Source: Branchinecta lynchi (taxonomy: Eukaryota; Arthropoda; Branchiopoda; Anostraca; Branchinectidae). Taken from it: 64,000 nucleotides of DNA. This document shows, in pieces, positions 42,000 through 53,747 of this stretch. A program made the translations under genes and the position numbers. The stretch spans positions 18,290,489 through 18,354,488 of the forward strand of contig JAKZAP010000022.1 in NCBI GenBank assembly GCA_023053575.1. Direction: 5' to 3'. The first letter of the stretch is position 1, and every line of letters starts with the position of its first letter. The notes under the pieces are model-generated. The model was not told the origin of the DNA. It saw only the letters and a program-made list of their open reading frames with translations, and made no database searches.

Positions 42000-42480
42000 T
42001 TTCGACCTGCCTAAAAAAATTTTCCTCACAGCCAAGCATCCCTTTCCCTTTGAATAGAAACACAGGGAGGCAGGTATCATTTCAGCATAAAACATACAAC
42101 ATAAAGCAAGAGTATTTATTTTTGGCGGCTGCATTATCCGAAATGTAGGATAAACGTAAAAAGTAAAAATAAGTCAACCATTAATTTTTTTATCTGGCGA
42201 AATATTTAGACCCGGTGTCGACATCTTGGAAGAAAATTGTGCGTTTCATAAAAATTCGGCGATGCTCTTCCCATACCACTGTCTTTTTCATTTTTTTCTT
42301 ATTTTCAAATTCTTTTTTACACCCCACTAGCTTATTTTGAGAGAAATCCATTCGGAAATCGACCCAGGAGAAAGCTAACGGGAGGATTTCGTGGGTATGC
42401 GTAGTGCTTCGGTGGCTATGAGACTCTCTTCTTTCCGAAATATCCGGTGCCTACATCAGAACCGGATCGTACCATTTAGA
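42000..42480. other. unassigned sequence
   Basis: AT-rich, no gene or element ends recognised. Confidence 0.3.
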
Positions 42481-42484
42481 CCTA

Positions 42485-43265
42485 CCCGGGTTGAAAAGGC
42501 GGAGTAAATGAAGAAAATAAACAAAACACATAAACACTAAAAAAAAGACACTTAATTGTCAATCTTCAGTCAGGAAGCAGTGGACGACGTCGTGCGCCGG
42601 TTGGGCCCTGTTGTCCATGATTTTTGAAAGCGATGAGTAAACATCGAAAATGGTAACACTTGAATCTTGAATTTTAAATTTCTCTGTCAATGTATGGTTA
42701 TGACATAATTTCGACAAGTGGAGCAGGTGCTTTGCATATTTAAAATAAAATGATCTCATCTTTTTAATCTCCTTCTTTCGCAGAACATGAGTGATGCCAG
42801 AACGAAATAGTATAGAAGGAGCGCAGAAGGTGCTGTGCAAATTTCCCAAAGCTTTACGATTATAGCGCCCCCGGTTGGGGACGATGCGCCCATAGGCGCT
42901 ACGGACTGATTTATAAACTTCTTGAATAACCGAAGAGCAAAATTTTGATAATGAAGATTTGAATGTTATGCCGAGCCACCGTAGAGAGTCTGTTGATTTG
43001 ACAATGAACGATCCAAGAGATCTCGCAAGAGATATAGAAGCTTTGGATGCATTCGAACCATTTGACGAAGGGTTGAAATGCAGGTACTCATATTTTGACA
43101 GGTTAACTTCAAGGCCAATTTTGAGAAGTTCCGACGACTGTTTTTGAAACTGGCGAATTTCACGTTCTCGCCGGAGTCTAGGGGAATCGATTTTGTATGT
43201 GTTCTACCGAAATTCGAGTTTTCTCCTACTCTGTCAGCAGCATTAACCGAACAGAAAAGCAAAGC
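42485..43265 (-). pseudogene. LINE C-terminal region and 3' end
   Basis: The minus-strand frame ends NRAQPAHDVVHCFLTED and a stop near 42560, with the same 3' UTR as 18786-18880 (CATTTACTCCGCC). Upstream a second frame (42966-43262) contains SRRNFSKLALKLTCQNMSTC, plausible RT palm-to-thumb sequence. Frames are broken and the catalytic motifs are missing. Confidence 0.6.
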
Positions 43266-43329
43266 TGATATTCAGCAAGACATCTTACCCTAGTATCAAT
43301 ACTCTAAACCACTTGATCAAGCAATCATA

Positions 43330-45400
43330 AGCACTACCAAAATTTCGTGTTTTGCTGGATTTGGGCCGAATGTCGGTTGTAGGTAAACCAAAGTAAACTG
43401 ATGTGTTTTCTTAACCCTATGTCGACGGTAATCGACTTAAACAAGATTTTACTGAAATAGATTTCCGTTTTGTTTGCCGTATTTGGGACAACTACTTGTC
43501 TTTCGCAAAACCAGACCTTAGATATGGCCTATCTGTGGCCATTTTGTACAGGAGTTTAAATTAAAACCTCCAAACCTGGATATAGCTTGTATTTTTACCC
43601 ATATATCAAATGTCCGATCGACGTTAGACAACACTTTTACTTCTACCAGATTTCTGGTTTTAGAAGGATTCAGCGAACGACATCTCCGGCAAAAATAAGT
43701 TCGGAAACTGATTCAGCATGTCTATCCATACCCTATGTCGAAGCTCTAATCAACTTCAGCTAAAATTTTAGGTACTTTTGCCAATTTTCCAGTTTGGGCC
43801 GGATCAGGGTGAACTACTTGCCCGGTAAGCAAATAGGTCTCAGATCTGCATTCAGCATGTCGCCCTAACCCTGAATTGACTGGCTCGTTAAATTTTAAAA
43901 ATGTGTGGTTCGCCCCTTAGTTTGAAGCCCCTCCCCCACTTTTAATTATATGGCTACCGATTCCTCCACGAACTTGACCTGTAGTTTGACCCAATAGATC
44001 CTCGTACCAAGTTTCAACGAACTATCCCCACACTTTGAGTGTTATCGTGCTAACAGATAGACGGACGGACAAACGAACTTAACGAACTCATGGGTATTCG
44101 TCACTGACATTTTAGGGTCCTATAAACAGGACAACACAAATTTATTTGTACTCTGGTTTACTTGGCCTTGTTATTTTATGCAGCATAATAAACTACGCTA
44201 AGGACTTATCGGATCCCGAAGAGAAATTCAGATACCGGAAACTTGCAATATACTCCGTACAACCACTTAGCGAGATCCATTATGTAATATCTTTATCTGA
44301 AAAGAATATTAGTTAATTGGGTTCATTCGCAAACTTCCGGCTTTGGCCGGATTCCGACCGGACTGTCCATCCGAGCGAGAATAAATAGTACCAACAATCC
44401 AACCAGTTTTACTGGTTACCATCCATTTACGTCACTATACTTTCAAGCCCCTCCTTCTCTCCGATTATGGCAAAATGACTTATCCGCTGAGATACGAAGA
44501 ACATACAAGGACTGAGAATGCATTCTTACCCCCAGCCCAAGCTCTCATCGATTTAAATTTCACTACAACAAAATGTTTAGTTTTCAACAGATTTCGGTCG
44601 AATTGCCACGGTTTAAATCTTAGATACGGATTCAGCACATACTGTCACCCGTATTTCGATCTTTAATCGACATAAAAAAAACTTTTACTTCTTCCGAATT
44701 ACCGGGTTTTGCTAGATTCCGGCGAACCCCTTGTCCCGCGTAGGAATCAAGTTCAGATATGGATCTTCAGCATGAATTGAACCTCAAATCATATTAAAAA
44801 AAATTGCTTTTACTAATTTTCCTGTGGACTGACCAGATTCTGGACAAATTACTTGTCAGGCGAACCCCTAAATTTCTGACCTGGTTTCAGCATGTCTCTT
44901 TACGCCCGTATCGAACGTCTAATCGAATTGAGAAAACTTTTACTTTAATAAAATTTCCAGTTTTGGCCCCCCGGTACCACCACCCCCGCCGAACAAACCC
45001 CCCCACCCGCCCGGTGACAACCCCCCCCCCCCCCCCCCGGCGAAAACCCCCCGAATCCTTTACATTTAATACGAATGCAAAACATTTAAATTGACTTCCT
45101 TGATCTTAGTCTGTCAAGGGGACTTCTGGTACAACAAGAACAAGACCAGAGGTTTCGATGGGATCCCAAAGTATTTAATTTGCCCCTTAACTTAAACCCC
45201 CTCCGCCACCCCTATATGTAGGGCTACAGAGCCCATCTACGAGCTCGACTTTACTCTTGACCCAAAGAATCCTCACACCAAACTTCAGCAAGATATCTAG
45301 TTCCTTTCGAGAGTTATAGTGCGCACAGACGGAAAACTTTTGCGATGTCATAGGTATCCAGCCACTTACGTTTTGGGATCCCAAAAACTAACGGCAACTG
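43330..45400 (-). repeat. cluster of family C elements
   Basis: Three or more reverse-oriented pieces: 43330-44110 (GACGGACGGACAAACG near 44070), about 44290-44960, and 45128-45392. The last is a short complete copy with ends GACCAGAGGTTTCGATGGGATCCC and TTACGTTTTGGGATCCC and no 137-bp units. The stretch 44970-45055 is a C-rich low-complexity insert with a run of 18 C (45021-45038). ORFs here are repeat translations. Confidence 0.65.
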
Positions 45401-45930
45401 ACTGCAGCTTCCTCGGCAAGAAGGGGAAATAATTGGGAAAGGATTTGTTGGGGGGGGGGGGTCGTTACACTAAGGGATACGGGTTTTGATCTTTCACTTG
45501 TAACACCTCCCTGACCACAGCTTCAAGGTGAATGCGTATGTTATTTCACTTCAGAAATTAATCTGTCACCATCAACCTTCACCTTCGCTTTACACTCCCC
45601 TCCCTTGTATATATTTGTTCTGCCTACGCTTAACGCATTAAAAACTTAGACCACATCCAGCGAGCACTTTTTGCTTCACATATGCATACCCTTTGTGCAC
45701 GCACAAGCTTATTCTTACACTTGTTACTGGATATCCACTGTACTTCAGACATTATTGTACAGTCAAGTCTGAGAATGAAGTTGCTTCCAGTTATTCTACT
45801 CTTATATATCCGTCAGTAGGTACATGAGCTAATCCGGGTACCCAGCTAATCCCTTGTAATATACGTAGCGTAGGGATTAATTGGGGCTAGGAGATTCTTT
45901 TGGGATTTTTTTTGTTATTAGGATTCCACT
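45400..45930. other. unassigned sequence with G run
   Basis: Run of 12 G at 45450-45461. No gene recognised. Confidence 0.3.
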
Positions 45931-46200
45931 TTTTAAGGATTGGGGGGGGGGGGGGGGTGTCCGCCGGGGGGGCTTTGGTTGGGGTGGGGGTGGTACCGGG
46001 TTTTTTTTTAGCCGGGGGGGGGGGGGGCGCCGGTTTTGTTTTTGCCGGAACCAAAGTTATTCACACCAAGTTTGGAAAATTATCTCGGCCCATACGAGAG
46101 TGATCGTGCTTACAGGCAGATGGGTAGACGAACAAACAGACGGACGGACAAACTTTACGAAGTCATAGGTATTCCGTCACTAACGGTTTGGGATCCAGAA
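45931..46200 (-). repeat. G-tract block and family C right end
   Basis: Runs of 16 and 14 G at 45942-45957 and 46014-46027, then ACCAAGTTTGGAAAATTATC, ACAGACGGACGGACAAAC and GTCATAGGTATTCCGTCACTAACGG/TTTGGGATCC, the usual family C end. Confidence 0.55.
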
Positions 46201-46205
46201 TTTAG

Positions 46206-46384
46206 AAGCTGGAGTGGCGACATCGGTTGGTCAGACAAATTTTAAACTGTTTCACGATAACTCATTATCCCTTGAGCAATTATCTCAAAGGCTCAGGAGT
46301 CCTGCTGGGTTCGCAAAAAAGGTGCAAAAGCTGCAACATAACCCTGCCTATGCAACAGCCGACCTTGGTCCAAGACACGGGTAG
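46206..46384 (+). CDS. candidate exon 4, host gene 2
   Basis: Acceptor CCAGAATTTAG (46195-46205) directly after a family C end. Reads 2+57 codons+2 to 46380: AGVATSVGQTNFKLFHDNSL..., ...ATADLGPRH. A weak donor CACGG|GTAGTG lies at 46380/46381; without it the frame closes at TAG (46382-46384). The start fits the overhang of exon 31699-31860. The 2-base end fits exon 47816-47930 (joined codon GGA). The 14-kb upstream intron is filled with mobile DNA. Confidence 0.5.
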
Positions 46385-46684
46385 TGGCATGAGGCACAAG
46401 AGTAACAAGACTGGATTTGATGATTTAGTCTTCTCTTTCGCTGTATGTGACATTGACTTGAGCGTATTTTGGGAATTTCCGAAAAATTGATCTAGATTGC
46501 GAGGCGAATATTGGATACCTGTTCCTTAGTCTGTGCAGTTTTAAGGTGGTCTGGTAAAGCGGTCTGGAAAATGAGGTAACTATTACTAATATTCTTTAGT
46601 ATCCAGAGAAATATACTAGAGGAGTATAAAAAAGAAAATAAATAAGATAGGATAGAAACTATAACACAAACAATATTACATGAC

Positions 46685-46902
46685 CAGCGGCGTCACGTAT
46701 GGATGGTGGAAGGGGGTCGCCCCACGGTGTTCACGGTCAGTCGGTCAAAAAGAAAACAGTCTATTGTTTTCTAAAAACAGTTGATTTTTTTCTTAAAAAC
46801 GGTCGATTTTTCTTAACACAGTCGGTAAAAATTGCCAGCCAGTCGGTCGGTAAAAATACCCCCCCCCCCAAAAAAAAAAGGTTTTGGCTAGTAAAGTTTC
46901 TG
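46685..46902. mobile_element. hAT-like MITE (family B), complete
   Basis: TACATGAC is directly repeated on both sides (46677-46684, 46903-46910), a perfect 8-bp target duplication. The left end is CAGCGGCGTCACGTATGG; the right end, read inward, is CAGAAACTTTACTAGCC. The interior is CAGTCGGTxAAAA phrases and a run of 11 C before GGCTAG, as in the other family B copies and in the ends of the 5144-8215 element. Confidence 0.7.
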
Positions 46903-46919
46903 TACATGACAGCGTAGGA

Positions 46920-47700
46920 TTATAGAAGAGCAACCAAACAATTAAAAGAACAAAAAAATGCTTTCAATCTAGAGAATAGAATCGAGAGTTACATGTGTTG
47001 ATTTTTCTCGTTTTTTCTTTAGCTTTCTCTTACGAATCTCACATATTGAGTATTACTCGATGTGGGGGGGGGGTCTTCAGAGTCCTATAGCCTTAGTTGC
47101 GGATGAAAAACTAAGATAGGATAAGTAAGTGTTATTTAGCCTCAGTAGTCCATAGCCTGCAGAGGGTAATACACGGTAGGCTAACACAAGAAAATATAAT
47201 TATCCTTTTTTTTATTGATAGTGTTTTTTTCAGTAACATTACAGTTACGCAAGGTCCGCAATATTACGAAGCATAAAACATGAATATTTCTGTTGTTAGA
47301 TTTTCGTGACCGCGTTCTTGGAAGAGTTGAAAAAAAAATGCGAAGTGTCCATTGTGCTTTAAGGTAGCCTACATAAAGGAAGATATGCTACAGATTCAAC
47401 TATAAAATAATCCACACTAGTTTAGACAGATTTGTAAAAAAGAATTTGTTTTTTAACGAGCTGTATTTCTTTATATAATGTACTTGATCTTTAATCGGTG
47501 TGCTGATTGGCACGAGTTGATATATTCTAAAAATTAAGAAAATATAACTTGTGAATTTGTTTTGTTTTGCAACCTAAATGATTTCTTGCCATGACTACTT
47601 TGATTTCTACCCACTAGCAAAATTATCATCTATTCAAACTACGACACTCTAGTGGGCTCTTTCTATTCATTGATTTGAGTCTACTGACTTCTGACTTCAT
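46920..47700. other. AT-rich unassigned sequence
   Basis: Run of 10 G at 47064-47073. No exon recognised. Confidence 0.3.
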
Positions 47701-47815
47701 CCGACCCTTTGTTTCTTTGTCAAAGAGATGAAGTTCAAAGTCCTCGAATGGTATGTTTGTTTTGTTTTTATGAACATTTGACACTGAATTTCGGATCGTT
47801 TGTACAACCCAACAG

Positions 47816-47930
47816 AGCGTTAATAAGCGGGCCCACCTATGAAATGATAATGGTTGAACTATTTGTTGGTGGGAAGGATACTAAAAATATTTACGACTAT
47901 CAGTTTCCAAATGTTTTAGCCCACACTAAA
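47816..47930 (+). CDS. candidate exon 5, host gene 2
   Basis: Acceptor TGTACAACCCAACAG (47801-47815), donor ACTAAA|GTATGA (47930/47931). Reads 1+38 codons: ALISGPTYEMIMVELFVGGK..., ending PNVLAHTK. The phase fits the preceding candidate exon. If the donor is not used the next codons give Val and a TGA stop (47934-47936), which would make this the last exon. No family recognised. Confidence 0.5.
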
Positions 47931-47939
47931 GTATGAACA

Positions 47940-49230
47940 GGTAGTCGCGCGAAAGGTAGAATCAAAATAATGAAGGACACCAAAACAGTACCAAAAGAAA
48001 TGAGTCGAGAAAATAAGAAATGAAAATGAAGGAAATATCTCTCTAGTTAAAGAGTTGTGGCAGTGGGGCATAGAGGGGTAAAATAGAACTATGACACGTG
48101 TTATCTGTCTGCCTCCAGTAAATCAAGGCTTTCATAGAAAGGCAGATAGAAAATAAATTAATTTCAATAGCTGTTATATTTTTTTTATTTTTTTTTTAAA
48201 TGAGGATGACCGACCATTGGTCGACCAAATCCGTTAAAGTGGGGGGGAGGGTGGGGGGGACGATTATCCAGACTGAATTCTTAGAACAAGGGCATATCAT
48301 TTATTCTGCGTAACTGGTTAGTGACTGTTTGTTGTTTAGTTGTGTTTAGAGTTTACCCATCGCGAGGAAGGAAGGGTTAAACGAGAATAAAAGTGGGAAG
48401 GGACAAATGTAGCTGCATTGATAAGCCTACGGCTTATTTTCTCGCCGGCTATCAGCATATTGTGCGATAGCTAATCTTCACTATGATGTTAAGATACAGC
48501 TTTGTGAGGCCTGATTGGTATTTGATTTGTTTTAAGCTCCTAAAACCGGTGACCTGAAAAGAATATGGAATATTAATCCCCCACCCCCCTTCCTCAAAGA
48601 CACTTCAATGGTTTTTCCCTGTTTTGCTAGAAGTCCAACGGGCCTAGGGAAAATGCTTAAAACAGTCAAAGCTGTAGGTGATTTGTCAAAAGCAGAGCCT
48701 GGTTTCAATGTATTCAACTGTTTTAGAATGTTAGAAATTTGAACAGTATACTGTAAATATTGCCAGGTATGCTTTAACCTTACATAACGCTTAATATAAT
48801 ATAAGATAATATGCCATAAAGCCCCAGAGGGTCATTGCAATGTTTACGGCAAAATAACACAACCAGGTGAATATCAACCGACTAAAAAGAAGAACGTGGT
48901 GCTATAGTGTATTTTCGCCCCAATCATTCAATCTTCGTCGTTCTCCCATCCATTCTATATTAAAGGTTCACCGAATAGGGCTGCATCACTTTATTCACTT
49001 AATAAGGCTTGAAAAGAAGATGAAAGTGCGTTAGTCCATCGCTCCCCGACTAACGATTTGTTATGCGTGTGAACTTGTGATGGCTCTAAATTGCCTGCTG
49101 TCATTTCACAAATTTGCTAGAGCTCTGAGACTCTTCATAAATTAATTGTAGCCAGGTATTTAGCAGCGTCTTTGATTTTGTGTCCTATTTTCAGAAGAAG
49201 AAAAAACACTTCACAACTGTGCGTCCTAAC
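47940..49230. other. unassigned 1.3 kb
   Basis: A G-rich block at 48241-48259 and a minus-strand ORF (48532-48717) without recognisable content. No exon with fitting phase found. Confidence 0.3.
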
Positions 49231-49231
49231 T

Positions 49232-49392
49232 AATGATATACTTAGTTGTTTTAATTCTTTTACACGCCACTCGATCTTCTCGAAGGTCTTAGTAACTATT
49301 TGGCCAACGGCGGGAGATCAATGAATATTTAATTAGCAATGGCGGACTTGCTTTCAGGAGTGAATAGTGTTCAAGCAATTTGTGGATAACAA
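49232..49392. repeat. direct repeat N, copy 1 (partner 50281-50442)
   Basis: GATATACTTAGTTGTTTTAA ... TGTTCAAGCAATTTGTGGATAAC matches 50281-50442 with about 10% difference, 1.05 kb apart in the same orientation. A minus-strand frame (KLLEHYSLLKASPPLLI..SRRWPNS) is open in both copies. This could be a small coding duplication or chance. Confidence 0.6.
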
Positions 49393-49519
49393 CTGCGCGT
49401 CCTAACTTTGAACTCTTGTCATGTCGTGTTGTGAAAAATAAAAATACCTCAGATTCAAAATGATCCAGTGTGTTCAACCACAAGATAGAAAAATAAGCTG
49501 ACTTTTCAGTTAACACTCC

Positions 49520-50280
49520 ACCTACCTTGCAGTGTGTTGAAAATAAGCCAATTGGTTCTTTCAGATTTTTATTACCTCGTATTTAGTTTACTTTCCGGAG
49601 CGCATACGAATTAAGTCATGTGACCAGAAGTTTTTTTTTAGCAATATGTGGTAGCATTTTCCCCTCCCGGCGATTTGAGTCAAAGTCTCATGGTTGCCAG
49701 TACTTTTACTTTCGTATGTCCATCTCAATGTCACAGCTGTGCTAATCTGAGCTTCTGCTTTTATTATTGCTGCTGTATTTTCTGAACGGATGCCTAGGAG
49801 TTATATCATAAGAATTCTAGCACCTGCAACGTCTAGACCCCCCCCCCCCCCCCCCACACACACACCAACCCAAGACCCAAGATGAAGTCACGACTCGATC
49901 CAACTGCTGGGTCATCTAGCGACATGGGTCGGAAGCGCCCGACATGGGGAGGCTGGGAGCATGGTTTGACTATGGATCTAACAAACTGTTTTTATTGTAG
50001 CAGGCATAGGAAAAATATGTAAAAAAAATCTAAATAATTATTTGCATTATCGATTTCTTTAAATATTTTGTTTTCTGCTTTTTCTTGTTAATTCCGGGAA
50101 GTCCAAAGAATTAAGGATGTAAACTAGATCACGACAAACAGACACCGCAAATTATACTAAGTTCGTTATAGTGATTTCTTGAAGATTCTGAAATTCGGCT
50201 AAATAATATTCAGCTTCCGAGACTGAAAAACGTCAAACTGGCAGATGGTTTCATCTTCCGACACATTTGAACGTCCACAT
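49520..50280. other. unassigned; run of 18 C
   Basis: C run at 49838-49855 followed by ACACACAC. Otherwise nothing recognised. Confidence 0.3.
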
Positions 50281-50442
50281 GGTGATATACTTAGTTGTTT
50301 TAATTTTCTTACACGCCACTCGATCGTCTCGAAGGTTTTATTAACTATTTGGCCACCGGCGGGACATCAATGAATAGTTAATTAGCAATGGTGGACTTGC
50401 TTTCAGGAGTGAATTGTGTTCAAGTAATTTGTGGATAACGTT
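50281..50442. repeat. direct repeat N, copy 2
   Basis: Second copy of 49232-49392. It includes GCCACTCGATCGTCTCGAAGG and the same open minus-strand frame. Confidence 0.6.
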
Positions 50443-50654
50443 GGCTACCGTGAGGATTTTGAGGAAAAGTGGCTTCGTAAAAATCCGACACATCGGAAAA
50501 TGAAGATGTTTCACACTTTCTCGGCCCACATGAATCAAAGACTTTAATCTTTTCGTAGGCAGACGAAGAGACCGATAGACGGGCGGGATTTTTTGTTCAG
50601 TTGGCATTCTATATTTTCAGTTGGGGTCCGGATTCCCCGTGCAGCTCCAGCGAG

Positions 50655-52070
50655 AACAATGGCAATCGGTTTTGGGTCCCAACACGTAAGTGAAGCGATA
50701 CCTGTGTCGTCGTAAAAAAATGTCCGTCTGTCTGTCAGCACGACAAATCTCGAAGGGAATGAGATGTATTGATAAAACTTGGTATGAAGATTCGTTCGGC
50801 GAAGGGACAGGCCAAGTTGGTAGATGGGCCCCAAAGCTGTATATTCATGATTGAGGGAGGGGTTCCAAATTAAGGGACGAAAATAAATATTTTTCAAAAG
50901 CTAATGAGATAGTCGATCTAGGGGAAGGAGACATGCCGAATCCGGATAAGAAAATTGTTTTCGCGCCGGACAAGTTTTTCGACCTTAATCTGAAAATCTA
51001 GTATGAAGTTTAAAACCCAATGACAGAGTCGATATAGAGTGAGGAGACATGCTGTTGTACTTTCGAACATACTAACGATATACAAAAAATGCATGCGATC
51101 AGTTTAATTACATCGAAAGTCCCAACCGACATGTACTGGGTCGAAAAGTCAGAATACATCCGACCAGGTGCTCATGTACGGGGGGGGGGGGGGGGGGGGG
51201 GGGGAGGGGGACCCCCATTGTGTCTGCCAGTCGGTAAAACATAACCGATTTGGTGCAAAATGCCGCGATTTTTCGTGAAAGAAAACGTCGATTTTTTTCT
51301 TGCGGAAAGAAACAGTCGGTTTTTCTTAAAATCAGTCAAATCTAGCGTACGTATTTTTGGGGCTTTCGACTGTTGGGGGGTCGAAGGGGTTGATATCTGT
51401 TGTTAAAACTTTGTATGATGATTCACTAGCAAAGGACAGGTCAAGTTCGTGCATTTGTATCTTTAGCCCTATATTTAGAGGCAGAGGAGGGGGTTTTAAA
51501 TTAAGGGTAAACAAAAAAATAAATTTATAAGCTAATGAGATATTCGTTTAAGGGATAAGGAGACCTACTGAATCCTATGTGAACTTAGTTTTCTTGCCGG
51601 ACAAGTGATTCATCAGGAATTCGGCCAAAAGTGGAAATGTGGCTGCAGCTCAAAGCTGTTTCTGAAGTCGATTAGAGATTCGGTATCGGGATAAGGCAAA
51701 AACTTGGAAATTTGGATTGAAAGGTACGGCTCTCAGTGTCACTAGAAATTTTCTCTGCATGCAGTTCGCCGGGAATACTGCTAAAATACTAGGAATTTGG
51801 TAAAAAAAAAAATCGAAAAGACCTTTTTGAAGTCGATTAGAGATGAGACATACCGAGACGGATCGATATCCGAACCTGGTTTTCTCATTTGGTTAGTTGT
51901 TTGGCCGTAAGCTAAAAACTCGAAAACGGTAACAGTTTTATTATACATATTCAAGCGGCTTATTCTGGTTAAATAGCAAAACGTTTAGGTTTCTGGCGAA
52001 GACTCGGGAATGTACAAGATTCGATTTCTGGATCAAAAAGTGCTGAATTTTTGGAATCCCATCGGAACCT
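50655..52070 (+). repeat. family C element, broken
   Basis: TTTTGGGTCCCAACACGTAAG, GTCCGTCTGTCTGTC, AACTTGGTATGAAGATTCG, AGGGAAGGAGACATGCCGAAT open it. After an interruption near 51165-51345 it resumes (CAAGTTCGTGC, CTAATGAGATATTCG, TTGCCGGACAAGTGATTC) and closes at GGAATCCCATCGGAACCTTTGGTCTTGTT (52053-52081). Confidence 0.65.
51165..51345. repeat. family B-like insert with run of 25 G
   Basis: G run at 51180-51204, then CAGTCGGTAAAACATAACCG and AACAGTCGGTTTTTCTTAAA, as in family B MITEs. No clear target duplication. It interrupts a family C element. Confidence 0.55.
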
Positions 52071-52335
52071 TTGGTCTTGTTGCGGCATCCTGCCGATTCA
52101 TCAATTCAGTTTGTAGACTGGTTTACTCCAGTATTTGGTTCAGGTTATTTGCTTAAATAGCAAAACGTTAAGGTTTCTGGCGAAGACTCGGGAATGTACA
52201 AGATTCGATTTCGGATAAAACAATACTGAATTTTTGGAATCCCATCGGAACCCTTGGTCTTGTTGCGGCATCCTGCCGATTCATCAATTCAGTTTGTAGA
52301 CTGGTTTACTCCAGTATTTGGTTCAGGTTATTTTT
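51962..52335 (+). repeat. 184-bp tandem duplication
   Basis: GGTTTCTGGCGAAGACTCGGG at about 51988 and 52172; the two copies are nearly identical through CCTTGGTCTTGTTGCGGCATCC and CCAGTATTTGGTTCAGGTTATTT, so the duplication is recent. It includes the family C end. Confidence 0.8.
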
Positions 52336-52339
52336 CGTG

Positions 52340-52463
52340 AAGTGTATTATTCAATTTGTTGTCTGTTCTTTTAGTGTCGTCAGTATTTCGCGTCTGTCTT
52401 ACTGATTCGACGACCTCTTCCAGCTTTATCCTCTTAATAAAGCTGATTGATTGATTGATTGAC
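52340..52463 (+). mobile_element. LINE or SINE 3' end with (TTGA)n tail
   Basis: AATAAAGCTGATTGATTGATTGATTGAC at 52437-52464: a poly(A)-signal-like AATAAA followed by a GATT tail on the plus strand. Confidence 0.45.
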
Positions 52464-52469
52464 TTGTGT

Positions 52470-53120
52470 TTCTCCAGTTGCATATTTAAATGACAGCCGC
52501 AAGCTTACTGTATTTTTGCATACATATTAATTATATACATAAAATGCAATATTAATGTTTTTTTCTTTCCGACTGAGTGGAATCCCTTAGTCTTCCAAGC
52601 TCACAATCAAGATCTATGGTGTCGTGTTCTCTGAAGCATCGCTTTGTGCGAATTTGCGAAAGTGATACCTTACCGTTTGCGCTTGACTGCTTTTTATATA
52701 CCAATTCAAGATTTGCTGCTCGGGTGAGGTTACTGGTCGAGTGACGACACATCATCTAGAACAAAGAATCATCTCACACAATTATCTAATGACTGGGTTG
52801 GGTTTGAAATTTGTTTTCCGTGTCGTGTTACAGCGGATTATGAGGTTTTGGGATGGAATAAAATCGCAAAGGTAAGGGAAAGGTAAAGTCCTGGAGGACG
52901 GGAAAGACGGAATAGGGTAGCCTACTGCAAACTTCCCTAAAATTAGGGAAGCTGCACTAGCAGGCAAGCATACTGTAAAAGATGCGCCGCCCCTTTCCTA
53001 TTTTCAAGCCCCCGTGAAGACACCGCAGCCAGCACTCTTAAAGTGCGTATCTTCACTACCAGAAATACTATTGGCCGAATGATACATTTTAGTGATCATT
53101 TTTATCTGAATTGGGAAGCT
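52470..53120. other. mostly unassigned
   Basis: A minus-strand TATATAAAAAG near 52692 could be a TATA box. CTTAAAGTGCGTATC near 53038 is a family D scrap. No exon confirmed. Confidence 0.3.
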
Positions 53121-53123
53121 TAC

Positions 53124-53237
53124 AGATGCAGGATCTCTGCTCTAACATACTTCCACCAAGTTCCCGCGTCTTTCGCACCGTCAAATATGTCTTTCCTCCT
53201 TTTACTTTCCGCCACGAGTAGCGTCATTTCGTCTGTT
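53124..53237 (-). CDS. candidate exon with Myb/SANT-like helix
   Basis: Minus strand: pyrimidine tract and acceptor TCTTTGCCCCACAAAG, then TDEMTLLVAESKRRKDIFDG...WWKYVRAEI, then donor CATCT|GTAAGC (53123-53118). The order (W/R)TDEMTLLLxExxKRRKDxF...W resembles the Myb/SANT-like (trihelix) DNA-binding domain found in many animal proteins and in the accessory protein of PIF/Harbinger transposons. Only helices 1-2 are present. The frame is also open upstream to a Met (53344). It may be a host exon or a transposon remnant. Confidence 0.4.
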
Positions 53238-53521
53238 CTTTGTGGGGCAAAGAGGAAAAGCTCTAAGGGAAACACTTCTTCGGGTGACCCTTCGCTTTTT
53301 GGCGGGAACGCCACGAGCCACGAGTAGCCACAGCAGGAAGCCACGAGTTCTTTTCACTGATCTTCCGGGAGTTCCGGGCTACATTTGCAAGCAAACCCCT
53401 TGAAGCACAGATAATCATAGGCTGTTGGCAAACATGAAAATGTATTATTCAGCCAAAAGTAATTTTCAGTGTAGGGGAATATCCGCACTTTAGTGGGGCT
53501 AGGAATTTGTAAGGAACTCAG

Positions 53522-53573
53522 GCTTAAAAGAAACCATTTACGCATTTTCGTTAAATGGATTTATTCAAACATG
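53522..53573 (+). CDS. candidate penultimate exon, gene 3
   Basis: Acceptor AAGGAACTCAG (53511-53521), donor ACATG|GTATGTTC (53573/53574). Reads 2+16 codons+2: LKETIYAFSLNGFIQT. The 2-base end joins the next exon as TGG (Trp). The intron is only 56 bases. It could belong to gene 2 (same strand, 5.6 kb downstream), but exon 47816-47930 ends in a different phase, so at least one exon would be missing. Confidence 0.5.
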
Positions 53574-53629
53574 GTATGTTCAAGTACGTCTCATGCTCAA
53601 AACGTATTATCTTTTTTTTCGTCTTGCAG

Positions 53630-53747
53630 GATCTTTGCGCTGGAAGAATATATGGCGAATGCTGCACCTGGGATTTTTCTCTACTATTTTTTAAATGATA
53701 AAAAGTGGACTGACGCTACTTTGGGGGCTCCGAAACATGACGACTAA
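53630..53747 (+). CDS. candidate terminal exon, gene 3
   Basis: Strong acceptor TCTTTTTTTTCGTCTTGCAG (53610-53629). Reads IFALEEYMANAAPGIFLYYF..., ending LGAPKHDD and TAA (53745-53747). The joined segment around the Trp is hydrophobic and could be a membrane helix; the tail is polar. No family recognised. A poly(A) signal follows at 53951. Confidence 0.55.

Noticed and set aside
44804..45094. Proline-rich 96-codon ORF
   Set aside because: It crosses the junction of a family C repeat and a C-rich low-complexity block; the prolines come from the C runs.
47709..47815. Small exon AGATGAAG...CGAATG before exon 47816-47930
   Set aside because: Splice-like edges exist, but joining it in the only compatible phase creates TGA at the junction.
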